From Spirosoma agri (lineage in GTDB: Bacteria; Bacteroidota; Bacteroidia; Cytophagales; Spirosomataceae): a stretch of 64,000 bases of DNA. Made by a program: the position numbers and the translations under genes. The DNA lies in NCBI RefSeq assembly GCF_010747415.1, contig NZ_JAAGNZ010000002.1, positions 806,001-870,000 on the forward strand, read 5' to 3'. The notes beneath the pieces are model-generated. The model saw nothing but the letters and a program-made list of their open reading frames with translations, was not told the DNA's origin and did not search any database. How positions within the stretch are numbered: position 1 is the first letter of the stretch; each line of letters starts with the position of its first letter. Positions 41,674 to 51,300 of the stretch are shown in pieces.

Positions 41674-42527
41674 CTGTTTCAATAATAGGCGTAGGGTTAC
41701 TAGGTGGTTCGTTCGCACTGGCCATACGCGAAAAATACCCGAAGATACGCTTCGTCGGCGTCGATGCGTCAGCCGTAAATGGGCAATTAGCGCTGGCTAA
41801 AGGTATTGTTGATGAAGTACTACCGTTGGCTGAGGCCGTAGCGCAAAGTACGCTGGTCGTCATGGCGACACCCGTTAACGTCATTATTGATCTGTTGCCG
41901 GTTGTGCTTGATCTGTTACCCACCGGTGCAACGGTTGTTGATTTAGGATCGACCAAAGAACTGATTTGTGGTATAGCCGATGCGCATCCCAAACGGTCCC
42001 AGTTCGTAGCGGTTCATCCGATGGCGGGCACCGAAAATTCCGGTCCCAGTGCGGCCTTCAAAGAGTTGCTTCCGGGCAAAAACCTGATTATCTGCGACCG
42101 GGAGAAAAGCAATCCCGATAGCCTGACGCTTACCGAAAGCTTGTTCCGGGACGCGGGGATGAAACTGTTCTACATGACCCCGCAGGAGCATGACCTGCAT
42201 CTGGCTTATGTTTCACACCTGAGTCACATCAGTGCCTTTGCCCTTGGTCTGACCGTACTGGAAAAAGAGAAAGACGAGCAGGCGATTTTCGATATGGCCA
42301 GTACGGGCTTTAGCTCGACGGTGCGACTGGCCAAAAGCTCACCGCAAATGTGGGCACCCATTTTCGACCAGAACCGGGTCAATGTGTCGGATGCACTGGC
42401 CGCGTATATCGAGTTTCTTCAGCAGTTTAAGCAGGTGATCGACGATCAGGACGTAACGACCTCACTCGAATTCATGCAGCGCGCTAACGTAATTCGGCGG
42501 GTTCTGGACGGAATCGAGAAGCGGTGA
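41670..42527 (+). CDS. tyrA: Prephenate dehydrogenase
   Basis: TyrA converts prephenate to 4-hydroxyphenylpyruvate for tyrosine synthesis. The ATG at 41670 begins MTVSIIGVGLLGGSFALAIR, the NAD-binding Rossmann loop at the very N-terminus. An earlier in-frame ATG at 41622 would overlap the aminotransferase too far. The catalytic His motif HPMAGTENSGPSAA and the C-terminal HLSHISAFALGL helix are as expected. The protein has 285 residues and no fused chorismate mutase or ACT domain. It is translationally coupled to the aminotransferase. Confidence 0.92.
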   Translation: MTVSIIGVGLLGGSFALAIREKYPKIRFVGVDASAVNGQLALAKGIVDEVLPLAEAVAQSTLVVMATPVNVIIDLLPVVLDLLPTGATVVDLGSTKELICGIADAHPKRSQFVAVHPMAGTENSGPSAAFKELLPGKNLIICDREKSNPDSLTLTESLFRDAGMKLFYMTPQEHDLHLAYVSHLSHISAFALGLTVLEKEKDEQAIFDMASTGFSSTVRLAKSSPQMWAPIFDQNRVNVSDALAAYIEFLQQFKQVIDDQDVTTSLEFMQRANVIRRVLDGIEKR

Positions 42528-42637
42528 CGTAAAAACTTCGTCGGCTGAGTCATACAAAAACCGATTCTGGTGGTTAATAAAGAAGCTACAGGACGGGCTG
42601 AGTCGTCCTGTTTCGACAATTAACAACAAGAACTAGT

Positions 42638-43501
42638 ATGCAAGCTACGGAAACACCAGCAGCACAAGCTGGAACGATTACGATTGGCGGTGATTTAACC
42701 GTTAACAGACTGGCCTACGGAGCCATGCGCCTAACCGGCGAGGGTATCTGGGGACCACCCAAAGATCATGACGAGTGTATTCGTGTACTGAAACGTACGC
42801 TCGAACTGGGTATTAACTTTATTGATACCGCTGATAGTTACGGCCCGCACGTTGCCGAAGAATTGATTGCGGAAGCCCTTCACCCGTATGCCGATGGCCT
42901 GGTCATCGCGACCAAAGGCGGATTGTTGCGGACAGGGCCGAACCAGTGGCCCGTAGATGGTAGCCGGAAACACCTCGAAGAGGCTCTTGATGGTAGTCTG
43001 AAACGGCTCAAACTTGATCAGATCGACCTGTATCAACTCCACCGTTTTGACAGCAAAGTGCCATCAGAAGAGTTTCTGGGCTTTTTGAAGGAGGCCCAAC
43101 AACAGGGTAAGATCAAGCACATTGGTTTGTCGGAGGTAAGCATCGAGCAGATCGAAGAAGCTAAACAGTATTTCGACGTTGTGTCGGTGCAGAACATGTA
43201 CAACTTCGGCGAGCAGCGCTGGAATGATGTGCTGAAATACTGCGAAAAAAATGACATTGCCTTCATTCCGTGGTTTCCGCTCAACGCCGGGAACATTTCG
43301 GCGCAGGAAGCGATCAAGAAAGTAGCCAAACGGCACGATGCAACGGACTACCAGATTGCGCTTGCGTGGCTGCTGGCTGCTTCGCCCGTGATGCTACCCA
43401 TCGCCGGAACCTCATCCGTGAAGCACCTTGAAGAAAATGCGCTGGCAGCAACTATCAAGTTGACCGATGAAGATTTGCAGGATATGCCACTGCCCGAATA
43501 G
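42638..43501 (+). CDS. Aldo/keto reductase
   Basis: This is an NADPH-dependent (beta/alpha)8 oxidoreductase of 287 residues. The catalytic tetrad appears as FIDTADSYG (Asp, Tyr), VIATKGG (Lys) and LYQLHRFD (His). QIALAWLLAASPVMLPIAGTSSVKHLEEN is the C-terminal cofactor-binding part. It resembles bacterial AKRs with the pyridoxal-reductase-like order, but substrate is unknown. It is followed by a palindrome and a terminator. Confidence 0.9.
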   Translation: MQATETPAAQAGTITIGGDLTVNRLAYGAMRLTGEGIWGPPKDHDECIRVLKRTLELGINFIDTADSYGPHVAEELIAEALHPYADGLVIATKGGLLRTGPNQWPVDGSRKHLEEALDGSLKRLKLDQIDLYQLHRFDSKVPSEEFLGFLKEAQQQGKIKHIGLSEVSIEQIEEAKQYFDVVSVQNMYNFGEQRWNDVLKYCEKNDIAFIPWFPLNAGNISAQEAIKKVAKRHDATDYQIALAWLLAASPVMLPIAGTSSVKHLEENALAATIKLTDEDLQDMPLPE

Positions 43502-43513
43502 CAGGTATGACTG

Positions 43514-43573
43514 ATGACTCGTAGCCAGTCTACACCGTGAGTTTCTGCGTTGAGTTGGCTGACTACGAGTCAT
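43514..43573. repeat. Palindromic element after the aldo/keto reductase gene
   Basis: The arms ATGACTCGTAGCCAG (43514-43528) and CTGACTACGAGTCAT (43559-43573) pair with one mismatch around a 30-base loop. Confidence 0.65.
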
Positions 43574-43595
43574 GAAGTAATCATTAGTTACCAGC

Positions 43596-43633
43596 AACAA
43601 AAAGGGAATGCCACATGGCATTCCCTTTTTGTT
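43596..43633. terminator. Bidirectional terminator
   Basis: AACAAAAAGGGAATGCCA and its complement (43596-43613, 43616-43633) form an almost loopless 18-bp stem with A/T ends, between two convergent genes. Confidence 0.88.
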
Positions 43634-43645
43634 AGTCTTGATCAA

Positions 43646-44101
43646 TTAGGCGGCTGTATGCAAACCTTTGATTTTATCGTAAGCTGCTGTCAGCTCGCTC
43701 AGCTGCTTTTGCAGGTCCTCTTTGATGTAAGCTGGGATTTGATCTTTCTCAATCGCATCTTTATAGGCTTCTACAGCCGCATTTTCGCCAAACTCTACGG
43801 AACTCAGGATCGTCGAGCGATCTTTACCCGTAACTGCCGATTTGATATCGATCCAGGCACGGTGTAGTTTGCTGGTCAGGTCGGTTGAATCGAAATCAGC
43901 AACCCCTTTGCCATCGATCCGAACAATGTGCTCAGCCAACTGGCTGCGGAACTGTTCGCTCTGAATGACCATGTGACGGAACAGGTCGTTCAATGAGGTG
44001 TCTTCATTATCCTTAATGGCATCTTCGTAGCCGTGAATCCGGTCATTGTTGATTTTAACCAGGTCGTTGAGGTCGTCAACGATTTCTTTGTTCTGAATCA
44101 T
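43646..44101 (-). CDS. PA2169-type (DUF2383) four-helix-bundle protein
   Basis: The 151-residue protein is entirely helical and ferritin-like, with EIVDDLNDLVKINNDRIHGY at the N-terminus and EFGENAAVEAYKDAIEKD in the third helix. Both helices contain the Glu-rich turns typical of DUF2383. These proteins are often abundant and stress-induced. A metal-binding function has been proposed from the fold but is not evident here. It is a single gene with terminators on both sides. Confidence 0.85.
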   Translation of the reverse strand: MIQNKEIVDDLNDLVKINNDRIHGYEDAIKDNEDTSLNDLFRHMVIQSEQFRSQLAEHIVRIDGKGVADFDSTDLTSKLHRAWIDIKSAVTGKDRSTILSSVEFGENAAVEAYKDAIEKDQIPAYIKEDLQKQLSELTAAYDKIKGLHTAA

Positions 44102-44185
44102 GACAGTTAATTTTTGATAGTTAATGAATTACAGGTTAATAACCCCCGCCCTGACTAATTGTTTGCCATAAAACCAGAAGACAAC

Positions 44186-44217
44186 AAAAAAAGAGACCGG
44201 TCAAAGTCTCTTTTTTT
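44186..44217 (-). terminator. Terminator after murA
   Basis: AAAAAAAGAGAC and GTCTCTTTTTTT (44186-44197, 44206-44217) flank an 8-base loop. On the minus strand the stem is followed by a U-run, 20 bases after the murA stop. Confidence 0.8.
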
Positions 44218-44238
44218 TACGGAATGATTCATCGACAA

Positions 44239-45546
44239 TTACAACCGGATAATCTCCGCGCCGATTGCGTTTAACCGGGTATCAATATGCTGGTAGCCCC
44301 GATCGATCTGCTCGATGTTGTCAATAATGCTGGTACCCTTCGCCGACATGGCCGCAATTAGTAAAGCAACCCCCGCCCGAATATCCGGCGATGACATGCG
44401 AATGCCTTTAAGCGGTAATTGCCGATTCAGTCCGACAACGGTAGCCCGGTGCGGATCGCAAAGAATGATCTGAGCACCCATGTCGATGAGTTTATCTACA
44501 AAGAACAATCGACTTTCAAACATTTTCTGGTGGATCAGGAGCGTTCCCTGCGCCTGAACAGCCGTAACGAGAACAATGCTCAGCAAATCGGGCGTAAAGC
44601 CGGGCCAGGGGGCATCGGCAACGGTCATCATGCCACCGTCCAGGAACGTTTCGATCTGGTAACGCTCCTGAGCCGGAATAAAAATATCGTCGCCCCGGAA
44701 TTCCATCTGGATACCCAGCCGCTTGAACTGATCGGGAATAATGCCAAGTTCAGGAATACGACAGTTTTTGATCGTAATTTCTGATTGCGTCATCGCTGCC
44801 AGTCCAATGAACGAACCGATTTCGATCATGTCTGGCAGCATCGTATGTTCTGTGCCAGTGAGCTCCGAAACGCCTTCAATCGTGAGCAGGTTAGAACCAA
44901 CGCCCGAAATTTTGGCCCCCATCGAGTTGAGCATCTTGCTCAGTTGCTGGAGGTAGGGCTCACAGGCGGCATTATAAATGGTGGTCGTGCCTTCGGCCAT
45001 AACCGCAGCCATCAATACGTTGGCTGTACCCGTTACCGAGGCTTCGTCAAGGAGCATGTAAGTGCCGCGCAGGTTGCTGGCATCGACCTGATAATAGCCA
45101 CCATCGTTGGCGTCGTAATTGAACTGAGCGCCTAGTTTCTCGAAACCGAGGAAGTGCGTATCCAGCCGCCGACGACCTATTTTGTCACCACCGGGGCGCG
45201 GAATCCGGCCTTTCTTAAAACGGGCAAGCATGGGGCCAAGCAGCATGACCGAACCGCGAAGGGCAGCCGCTTTGCGCTTGTAGGTATCGCTTTCGAGGTA
45301 ATCGATGTTGACATCTGATGCGACGAACCGGTACGAATATTCGCCGATTTTAGTAACCCACACACCCAGATCTCCCAACAGATCGATCAATTGATTGACG
45401 TCGCGGATATTCGGAATGTTATGGATTGTGACGGGTTCTTTCGTCAGCAAAACGGCGCACAAAATTTGTAGGGCTTCGTTTTTCGCCCCCTGAGGAATCA
45501 GTTCACCTTTGAGCTTACGCCCACCCGTAATTTGAAAAGAAGCCAT
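44239..45546 (-). CDS. murA: UDP-N-acetylglucosamine 1-carboxyvinyltransferase
   Basis: MurA transfers enolpyruvate from PEP to UDP-GlcNAc, the first committed step of peptidoglycan synthesis. The 435-residue protein has the conserved GAKNEALQILCAVLL with Lys22. The loop that in E. coli has the fosfomycin target Cys115 reads RPGGDKIGRRRLDTH, with Asp121 at the Cys position. The C-terminal SPDIRAGVALLIAAM segment is normal. MurA proteins with Asp here work but are not alkylated by fosfomycin in other bacteria. It is followed by its own terminator. Confidence 0.94.
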   Translation of the reverse strand: MASFQITGGRKLKGELIPQGAKNEALQILCAVLLTKEPVTIHNIPNIRDVNQLIDLLGDLGVWVTKIGEYSYRFVASDVNIDYLESDTYKRKAAALRGSVMLLGPMLARFKKGRIPRPGGDKIGRRRLDTHFLGFEKLGAQFNYDANDGGYYQVDASNLRGTYMLLDEASVTGTANVLMAAVMAEGTTTIYNAACEPYLQQLSKMLNSMGAKISGVGSNLLTIEGVSELTGTEHTMLPDMIEIGSFIGLAAMTQSEITIKNCRIPELGIIPDQFKRLGIQMEFRGDDIFIPAQERYQIETFLDGGMMTVADAPWPGFTPDLLSIVLVTAVQAQGTLLIHQKMFESRLFFVDKLIDMGAQIILCDPHRATVVGLNRQLPLKGIRMSSPDIRAGVALLIAAMSAKGTSIIDNIEQIDRGYQHIDTRLNAIGAEIIRL

Positions 45547-45631
45547 TGATTGAATGATAAAGCATACCTGCTGAACAGTGACGTATAAACTAGTTATAAC
45601 TCACTACTCAGCAGGTATGATTAGGTTGGAA

Positions 45632-46447
45632 TTATCGTCTCCGACGGTCGTTATTGCGGTTGTTATTATTGGGTCGGCCACCGCCCTGCGTTGGACCGTT
45701 GCCGAAGTTACGGGGAGTGCCGCCGTCGTTGCGGTTGTTAGGTCGGCTCTGCGTCCCATCACCCCGGTTGTTGCGGTTACCGAAATTACTGCGCTGGTTG
45801 CCCCCCTCGTTGCGGTTGTTGGGTCGGCCCTGCTGCCCTTCATTACCCCGGTTATTGCGATTCTGGTTACCGCCAAAATTGCCACCAACCCGTTGCGGCT
45901 GCGTCTGATCGCCGGTACGCTCACGAGGGGTGGCTTCAACCAGACCCTGTTCGCGAATCAGCTGAATATCAGCGGCCAGTTTACCATTCGATAGTTCGAT
46001 CAGGCTCTGGTAAATAGTCTCATCTTCAACGGATTCTTTGTTCCAGGCTTGGTAAAACGTCCGCATGATTCGGGTCAGATAGGACACGAACGCCCGCTTT
46101 TCTTCCGGATCTTCGACAGCAATGGCTTTGGCGATCAGCAGATCGACGTTGCGGCCAAAGTGTTTAAACTTCAGGTGGTGCGTATTATAGGGAACGCGCT
46201 GCGGCTTTTTGCCCAAAGCCTCTTCCGACGGCGGGGGGTAAGGACTGTCTACGTCTAATGTAAAGCCCGACATGATGTACAGGTCATCCCACAACTTGTT
46301 GTAGTAATCCTGACCATCTTTCATATTCGGGTGAATTTGCCGCATCAACTCAACCAGGATATGCGCATAGCGAATGCGTTTTTCCCGGTCTTCAATGTTG
46401 ACCATGTTGTCAACCAGTTTCTGGATACTGCTCCCGTATTCTTTCAA
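45632..46447 (-). CDS. DUF4290 protein with Asn/Arg/Gly-rich tail
   Basis: Residues from LKEYGSSIQKLVDNMVNIEDREKR to about EATPRERTG form the helical DUF4290 domain, including IHPNMKDGQDYYNKLWDDL. The last 90 or so residues are a disordered tail of Asn, Arg and Gly with repeated RPNNRN[ED]GG units and a final DRRRR. The start is unusual: a promoter (TTG-N19-TACTTTTG) at 46479-46508 leaves no room for an upstream ATG, and the first in-frame ATG (MVNIED) would cut the conserved helix. A TTG at 46447 gives MKEYG and is chosen; ATC at about 46465 is another option. Confidence 0.75.
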   Translation of the reverse strand: MKEYGSSIQKLVDNMVNIEDREKRIRYAHILVELMRQIHPNMKDGQDYYNKLWDDLYIMSGFTLDVDSPYPPPSEEALGKKPQRVPYNTHHLKFKHFGRNVDLLIAKAIAVEDPEEKRAFVSYLTRIMRTFYQAWNKESVEDETIYQSLIELSNGKLAADIQLIREQGLVEATPRERTGDQTQPQRVGGNFGGNQNRNNRGNEGQQGRPNNRNEGGNQRSNFGNRNNRGDGTQSRPNNRNDGGTPRNFGNGPTQGGGRPNNNNRNNDRRRR

Positions 46448-46478
46448 GGGCGTTGCCTGATTCGTGATGTAAAGAAAA

Positions 46479-46508
46479 CAAAAGTACGAAGAATGCTGCA
46501 AGGGGCAA
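46479..46508 (-). promoter_or_regulatory. Complete Bacteroidota promoter (TTG-N19-TACTTTTG)
   Basis: On the minus strand the -33 TTG (46508-46506) and the -7 box TACTTTTG (46486-46479) are 19 bases apart, the consensus spacing. It drives the DUF4290 gene and limits where its translation can start. Confidence 0.7.
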
Positions 46509-46613
46509 GGGGCTGTTTTTAGGGACCATCATTCACCGTCGCTTGTGTTGAAGGCTGGTTTGAACAAAACGCTTGTCTGCGAGTCGCTACAAGGCATGAT
46601 CAGGGCAAAGCTG

Positions 46614-46621
46614 TATCTTTG
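46614..46621 (+). promoter_or_regulatory. Bacteroidota -7 promoter box (TATCTTTG)
   Basis: The box lies 23 bases before the MATE pump ATG, giving a leader of about 20 nt. No -33 TTG is visible at the right distance. Confidence 0.5.
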
Positions 46622-46644
46622 TTCACGCTATCAATTGCTTATCA

Positions 46645-48030
46645 ATGTCCACCTTTCGTACGTATCGCGCTGAATTCGTAGACACCCTTCGGCTGAGTGT
46701 GCCTATTATCATTGCCCAACTGGGTGTTGTACTGATGGGCGTTACGGACAACCTGTTCGTCGGTCGATTACTGGGGGCCGTACCTCTGGGTGCGGCCGGA
46801 CTAGCGAACTCATTATCATTTTTGATGTCGAGCATCGGGGTTGGCGGGTTGACCGTTGTCGCGGCCCTCGTGTCGAAAGCGCACAGCCAGAACGATGCGG
46901 CTGCCGTCAATCGGTTGTTTCGGGGCGGGTCACGGGTAGCCATGCTGTTTAGTATGGTATTCGGCGGTTTATCTGTCCTGCTGGCGTTTAATTTTGACCT
47001 GTTCGGGCAGACCGCCGAGGTGACCAAACTAGCGCGGGACTTCATGCTGATGCTGAGCCTGTCGCTGTTTCCGTTGCTCGTCTTCGTGGCCACCCGGCAA
47101 CTCGCCGATGGGTTGCGCTACCCCCGCGTGGCTATGGCGATCACGATGTCAGCGCTGGGATTGAATGCTTTTTTCAATTACGTACTCATCAAAGGCGTGG
47201 GGCCGTTTCCGGAATTAGGGCTGATGGGGTCAGCTACGGCTACGCTGCTTTCGCGCCTGTTCATGGCCGGAGCTATGCTGGCCTACGTGTATCGATCCGC
47301 GCGATTTCGGCCCTATCTATTGAAAGCGTTCTCAAACCTGCCAACGACTGACGAAGTCAGAACCACGCTACGGTTGGGCATTCCGGGTGGATTGACCTTT
47401 TTCTTTGAGGTCGCTACCTTTTCGCTAGCCGTCGTGATTGTGGGCTGGCTAGGCGAGGACAGACTGGCGGCTCACCAAATTGCGATCAACATGGCGTCCG
47501 TAACGTACATGATGGCTACGGGCATTTCGTCGGCTGCGGCCATTCGTGTGAGTGCGGCTGTAGGGAAGAGCAGTCGTGAGGGCGCTTTTCGGGCGGGCGT
47601 AGCCGCCTTTATGCTGTCCGTTGGCTTTATGAGTCTGGCTGCCGTACTGTTTCTTACGGCGAATGACTGGCTCGTATCGCTGTACATTCGCGATAGTCCC
47701 GACGTGATGCGCATTGCGGCTTCACTGGTTATCGTTGGCGGATTTTTTCAGCTCTCCGATGGCGTTCAGGTGGTGGCGCTGGGCTGTCTCCGCGGCTTGT
47801 CGGACGTGAACGTACCGACGATCATTACCCTCTTTGCCTATTGGGTCGTGGCTTTGCCGCTAAGCTACGTGCTCGCGTTCCCTTTTAAGATGGATGCGAT
47901 TGGTGTCTGGATCGGCCTGTTGCTGGGGTTGAGCATTGCCGCCGTGCTACTTACCGTCCGATTTTTCAGGCGGTTACATCGCTTCGACCAAACACTGATT
48001 AGTCCGCAGACTAGTGCTGGGGTTCACTGA
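46645..48030 (+). CDS. MATE-family multidrug efflux pump
   Basis: This is an inner-membrane antiporter of 461 residues with twelve predicted helices in two similar halves. The first half opens VPIIIAQLGVVLMGVTDNLFVGRLLG and the second LGIPGGLTFFFEVATFSLAVVIVGWLG. AAHQIAINMASVTYMMATGISSAAAIRVSAAVG is the typical MATE block. It exports organic cations or drugs coupled to sodium or protons; which one is not clear. It is divergent from the DUF4290 gene, and a long hairpin follows. Confidence 0.92.
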   Translation: MSTFRTYRAEFVDTLRLSVPIIIAQLGVVLMGVTDNLFVGRLLGAVPLGAAGLANSLSFLMSSIGVGGLTVVAALVSKAHSQNDAAAVNRLFRGGSRVAMLFSMVFGGLSVLLAFNFDLFGQTAEVTKLARDFMLMLSLSLFPLLVFVATRQLADGLRYPRVAMAITMSALGLNAFFNYVLIKGVGPFPELGLMGSATATLLSRLFMAGAMLAYVYRSARFRPYLLKAFSNLPTTDEVRTTLRLGIPGGLTFFFEVATFSLAVVIVGWLGEDRLAAHQIAINMASVTYMMATGISSAAAIRVSAAVGKSSREGAFRAGVAAFMLSVGFMSLAAVLFLTANDWLVSLYIRDSPDVMRIAASLVIVGGFFQLSDGVQVVALGCLRGLSDVNVPTIITLFAYWVVALPLSYVLAFPFKMDAIGVWIGLLLGLSIAAVLLTVRFFRRLHRFDQTLISPQTSAGVH

Positions 48031-48032
48031 GT

Positions 48033-48083
48033 TTTCCCTCACCGACCCCTCTCCCGTTGCGGGAGAGGGGTCGGTGAGGGAAA
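48033..48083. repeat. Perfect 24-bp hairpin after the MATE gene
   Basis: The arms at 48033-48056 and 48060-48083 are perfect complements with a loop of only three bases. The pyrimidine-rich arm has the CACCGACCCCTCTCCC sequence seen as a dispersed repeat in many bacterial genomes. It may also end transcription. Confidence 0.8.
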
Positions 48084-48375
48084 CATCCTACAAGAATTGA
48101 CTTTAATATAGTATATAGTGTAGGTAGGCTTACTTACAGCTGTCAAGATAATTTATTATATAGATTCTATAAACAATTGACTATCAATTATAATCAAACC
48201 AGGATAAAGTAGGATAATAATTTGAGTATAGAATTAAACTATTGGAATATATCTGGAAACTAGATAGATGTCGGTATCATTGTGCATCACCTGATTTGAC
48301 GAACGTGTCTGTACAAGATGAGCAGCCGGTTCCGTCAACCCATTACCTTATTCATGTACCTATAAACCCCGTTTT
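48084..48375. other. AT-rich leader region of the SusC/SusD operon
   Basis: The 292 bases before susC are very AT-rich and lack a convincing gene. ATAATTTG near 48217 is close to a -7 box but not exact. No sigma/anti-sigma pair or hybrid regulator gene is adjacent. Confidence 0.4.
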
Positions 48376-51300
48376 ATGCCCATTTATTTACTCAATTATG
48401 AGCGGAAAGGACTTCGGCAGTGGTGGCTGCTAATCCTTTTTCTGCTGACCTCCGCCGTTAGTTATGCCCAGACAATCACCGGAACGGTCACCGATGGGGC
48501 CACTGGCGAAGCACTGGCCGGGACGACGATCCAGGTCAAAGGAACCAATGTTGGTGCGACGAGCGACTCGAAAGGTCAGTATCAGATTACGCTACCCGCC
48601 ACCGGCAAGGTACTTGTGTTCTCATTTATCGGTTACCAACCCCTCGAAATTACAGTAGGTAACCGGAGTGTAGTTGATGCCAAGCTGACCGCCACCGACA
48701 ACGCACTGAGCGAGGTTGTCGTGGTCGGGTATGGGGTGCAGAATCGGCGTGACATTACCACCTCTATCGGCTCGGTGAAGGCGCGGGATCTGGCGAATCA
48801 GCCAGTTGCCAGTTTTGATCAGGCGTTGACCGCTAAAATCGCCGGGGTACAGGTTTCGCAAACGTCAGGTGCGCCGGGTGCCGCTTTGTCCGTCCGGGTG
48901 CGGGGAACTGGCTCGATCAGTGCTGGAAATGACCCACTGTATGTGATCGATGGTATCCCCCTCTCGCGCGATACCAAATTTGCTACCGGGAGTACTAACA
49001 CGCAGTTTCCTGATAACCCGATCAACGTTCTGAGTACGATCAATACCGATGATATTGAGAGTATCGAAGTGCTGAAAGATGCGTCGGCTGCGGCCATTTA
49101 CGGTTCACGCGGGTCGAACGGGGTAGTACTGTTGACCACAAAGCGGGGTAAAGAAGGTAAAACGGTAGTTAATTATGACTCGTATGTGGGTGTTCAGCAG
49201 GTGTCGAAAAAGATCGATTTGCTCGATGCTTATCAGTATTCGCAGATCAGCTACGAAGCGAAAAACAACGCTTACCTCGACCGGAATCCAACGGGCCGAG
49301 CTACCGATTCGAACGATATTCGGAGTAAGGGCGTGGGTGCACCGAGTACGCTCATTCAGCCCGAAATTGTTCCTTATCTATCCAATCAGTCTGGTTTGAC
49401 CAACACGGACTGGCAGGATGCTATTTTCCGGTCAGCCGCGATTACGAACCATACGTTGTCTATTTCCGGCGGGAAGGAGAACGTGAAGTTCTACGTATCG
49501 GGAAATTACATGAACCAGCGGGGCGTCGTGATTAGTTCGGGTTTCAAGCGCTACAGTGCCCGCGCCAACGTGGAGGTGAAAAGCGGTCGGCTGACGGCTG
49601 GTGTCAACCTGAATCCAACGTACGCTTACCACGATCTTGTTAAGGCCGAAGGGCCCTACCTGGGCGAAGGCGTTGTGGGTTTAGCGTTACAGGCGGCCCC
49701 GATCTTTCCGGTGACCAATGCCGACGGAACCTACAATTTCGGTAATAATGGCTGGGGCTATGGGGCCACGTCTATCCTGAATCCGGTGGCGATTGCCAAT
49801 CAGGTGAGTGACAAACTGAGCCAGCTTCGGGTACTGGGCAACGTGTACGCGCAATATAATATTACGAAAGACTTGTCGTACCGGCTTAGCCTTGGCACTG
49901 ACATCAATACGTTCCAGCGTGATTATTACCGGCCCTCGACGCTCGAAATTCGGGATCGTAAGGGGGCATCAACGCCAACCGGATTTTCGCGGGCACAGAA
50001 TTTCGTAGACTGGCTCGTTGAAAACACGCTGAACTATAACCATTCGTTCGGGCTGCATACCGTTTCGGCGCTGGCGGGTTTCTCATCGCAGAAAGACCGT
50101 CGGGTCGCCAATGAACTGACCGCTACCAACTTCCCGAATGATCTGGTCTATACGCTCAACGCCGGTCAGGTTTCGTCGGGTAGTTCCGATGTTCAGGAGT
50201 GGTCATTGCTGTCGTATCTGGGTCGGGTGCAGTATGACTACAACGGCAAATACCTCCTCTCGGCAGCGGTACGGGCCGATGGCTCATCACGCTTCGGACG
50301 GAATAACCGCTACGGTTACTTCCCATCTGTATCGGCTGGCTGGAATATATCCCAGGAGTCGTTTCTGAAACCGGTTACGTGGTTGAGCGACCTGAAACTA
50401 CGCGCCAGCTATGGATTGACGGGTAACTTCCAGATTCCGAACTACGGCTCGATCAGTCTGCTTAGCTATCAGAACTACATTCTTGGCAACGAGACTATCG
50501 TGAGTGGTCTGGCACCGGGTAACTCGGCCAATGATAAACTGAAGTGGGAAAAAACGGCCATGTTCGATATTGGCTTCGACGTTAGTTTTCTTCGCAATCG
50601 CCTGAACCTGACGGTCGATTATTACAATGCCAATACCTCGGATCTGCTGCTGAATGTGCCCGTGCCGCGCGCATCGGGGTTCAGTACTGAATTGCAGAAT
50701 ATCGGCAAGGTGAACAATCAAGGGGTTGAGTTTACGCTGGGGACGCGCCAGACGTTTGGTCAGTTCCGCTGGGAAGCTAGCGCGAACATTGCCGCTAACC
50801 GCAACAAAGTAAAAGCACTCGGACCCTCGGGCGATCCCATTATTGTGGCGGGTGGCGTAGCGGGTGCGCAGTTCATTACCCAGATCGGTCACCCGATTGG
50901 TGAGTATTACACGTATGTCAACGATGGTGTTTATAAGAATCAGGCTGAACTGGATGCCAATCCAGCCCTGCACGTGTCGACAGCCCGGCCCGGCGATTTC
51001 AAATTCCGTGATGTGAGCGGCCCCAATGGCGTACCCGACGGTAAGTTCGACCTGAGCAGCGACCGGACGGTTACGGGCAGCTACTTCCCGAAATACACGT
51101 TCGGCTTTACGAACAACTTCGCCTACAAAGGGTTCGATTTGAGCTTTGCGATTCAGGGTGTTCAGGGACATAAAATTCTGAACCTGCTGCGTCGCTACGT
51201 CTATAACATGGAAGGCAACGGTAACCTGTTCGTTGGTGCGCTGGATCGCTGGCAATCAGCTGACAATCCGGGTAATGGACTGGTCAACCGCGCGAATCGG

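Noticed and set aside
45578..45994. Plus-strand frame of 138 codons rich in Val and Ala
   Set aside because: It is the complement of the Asn/Arg/Gly-rich tail of the DUF4290 gene; the composition is a by-product of that tail and it has no recognisable domain.
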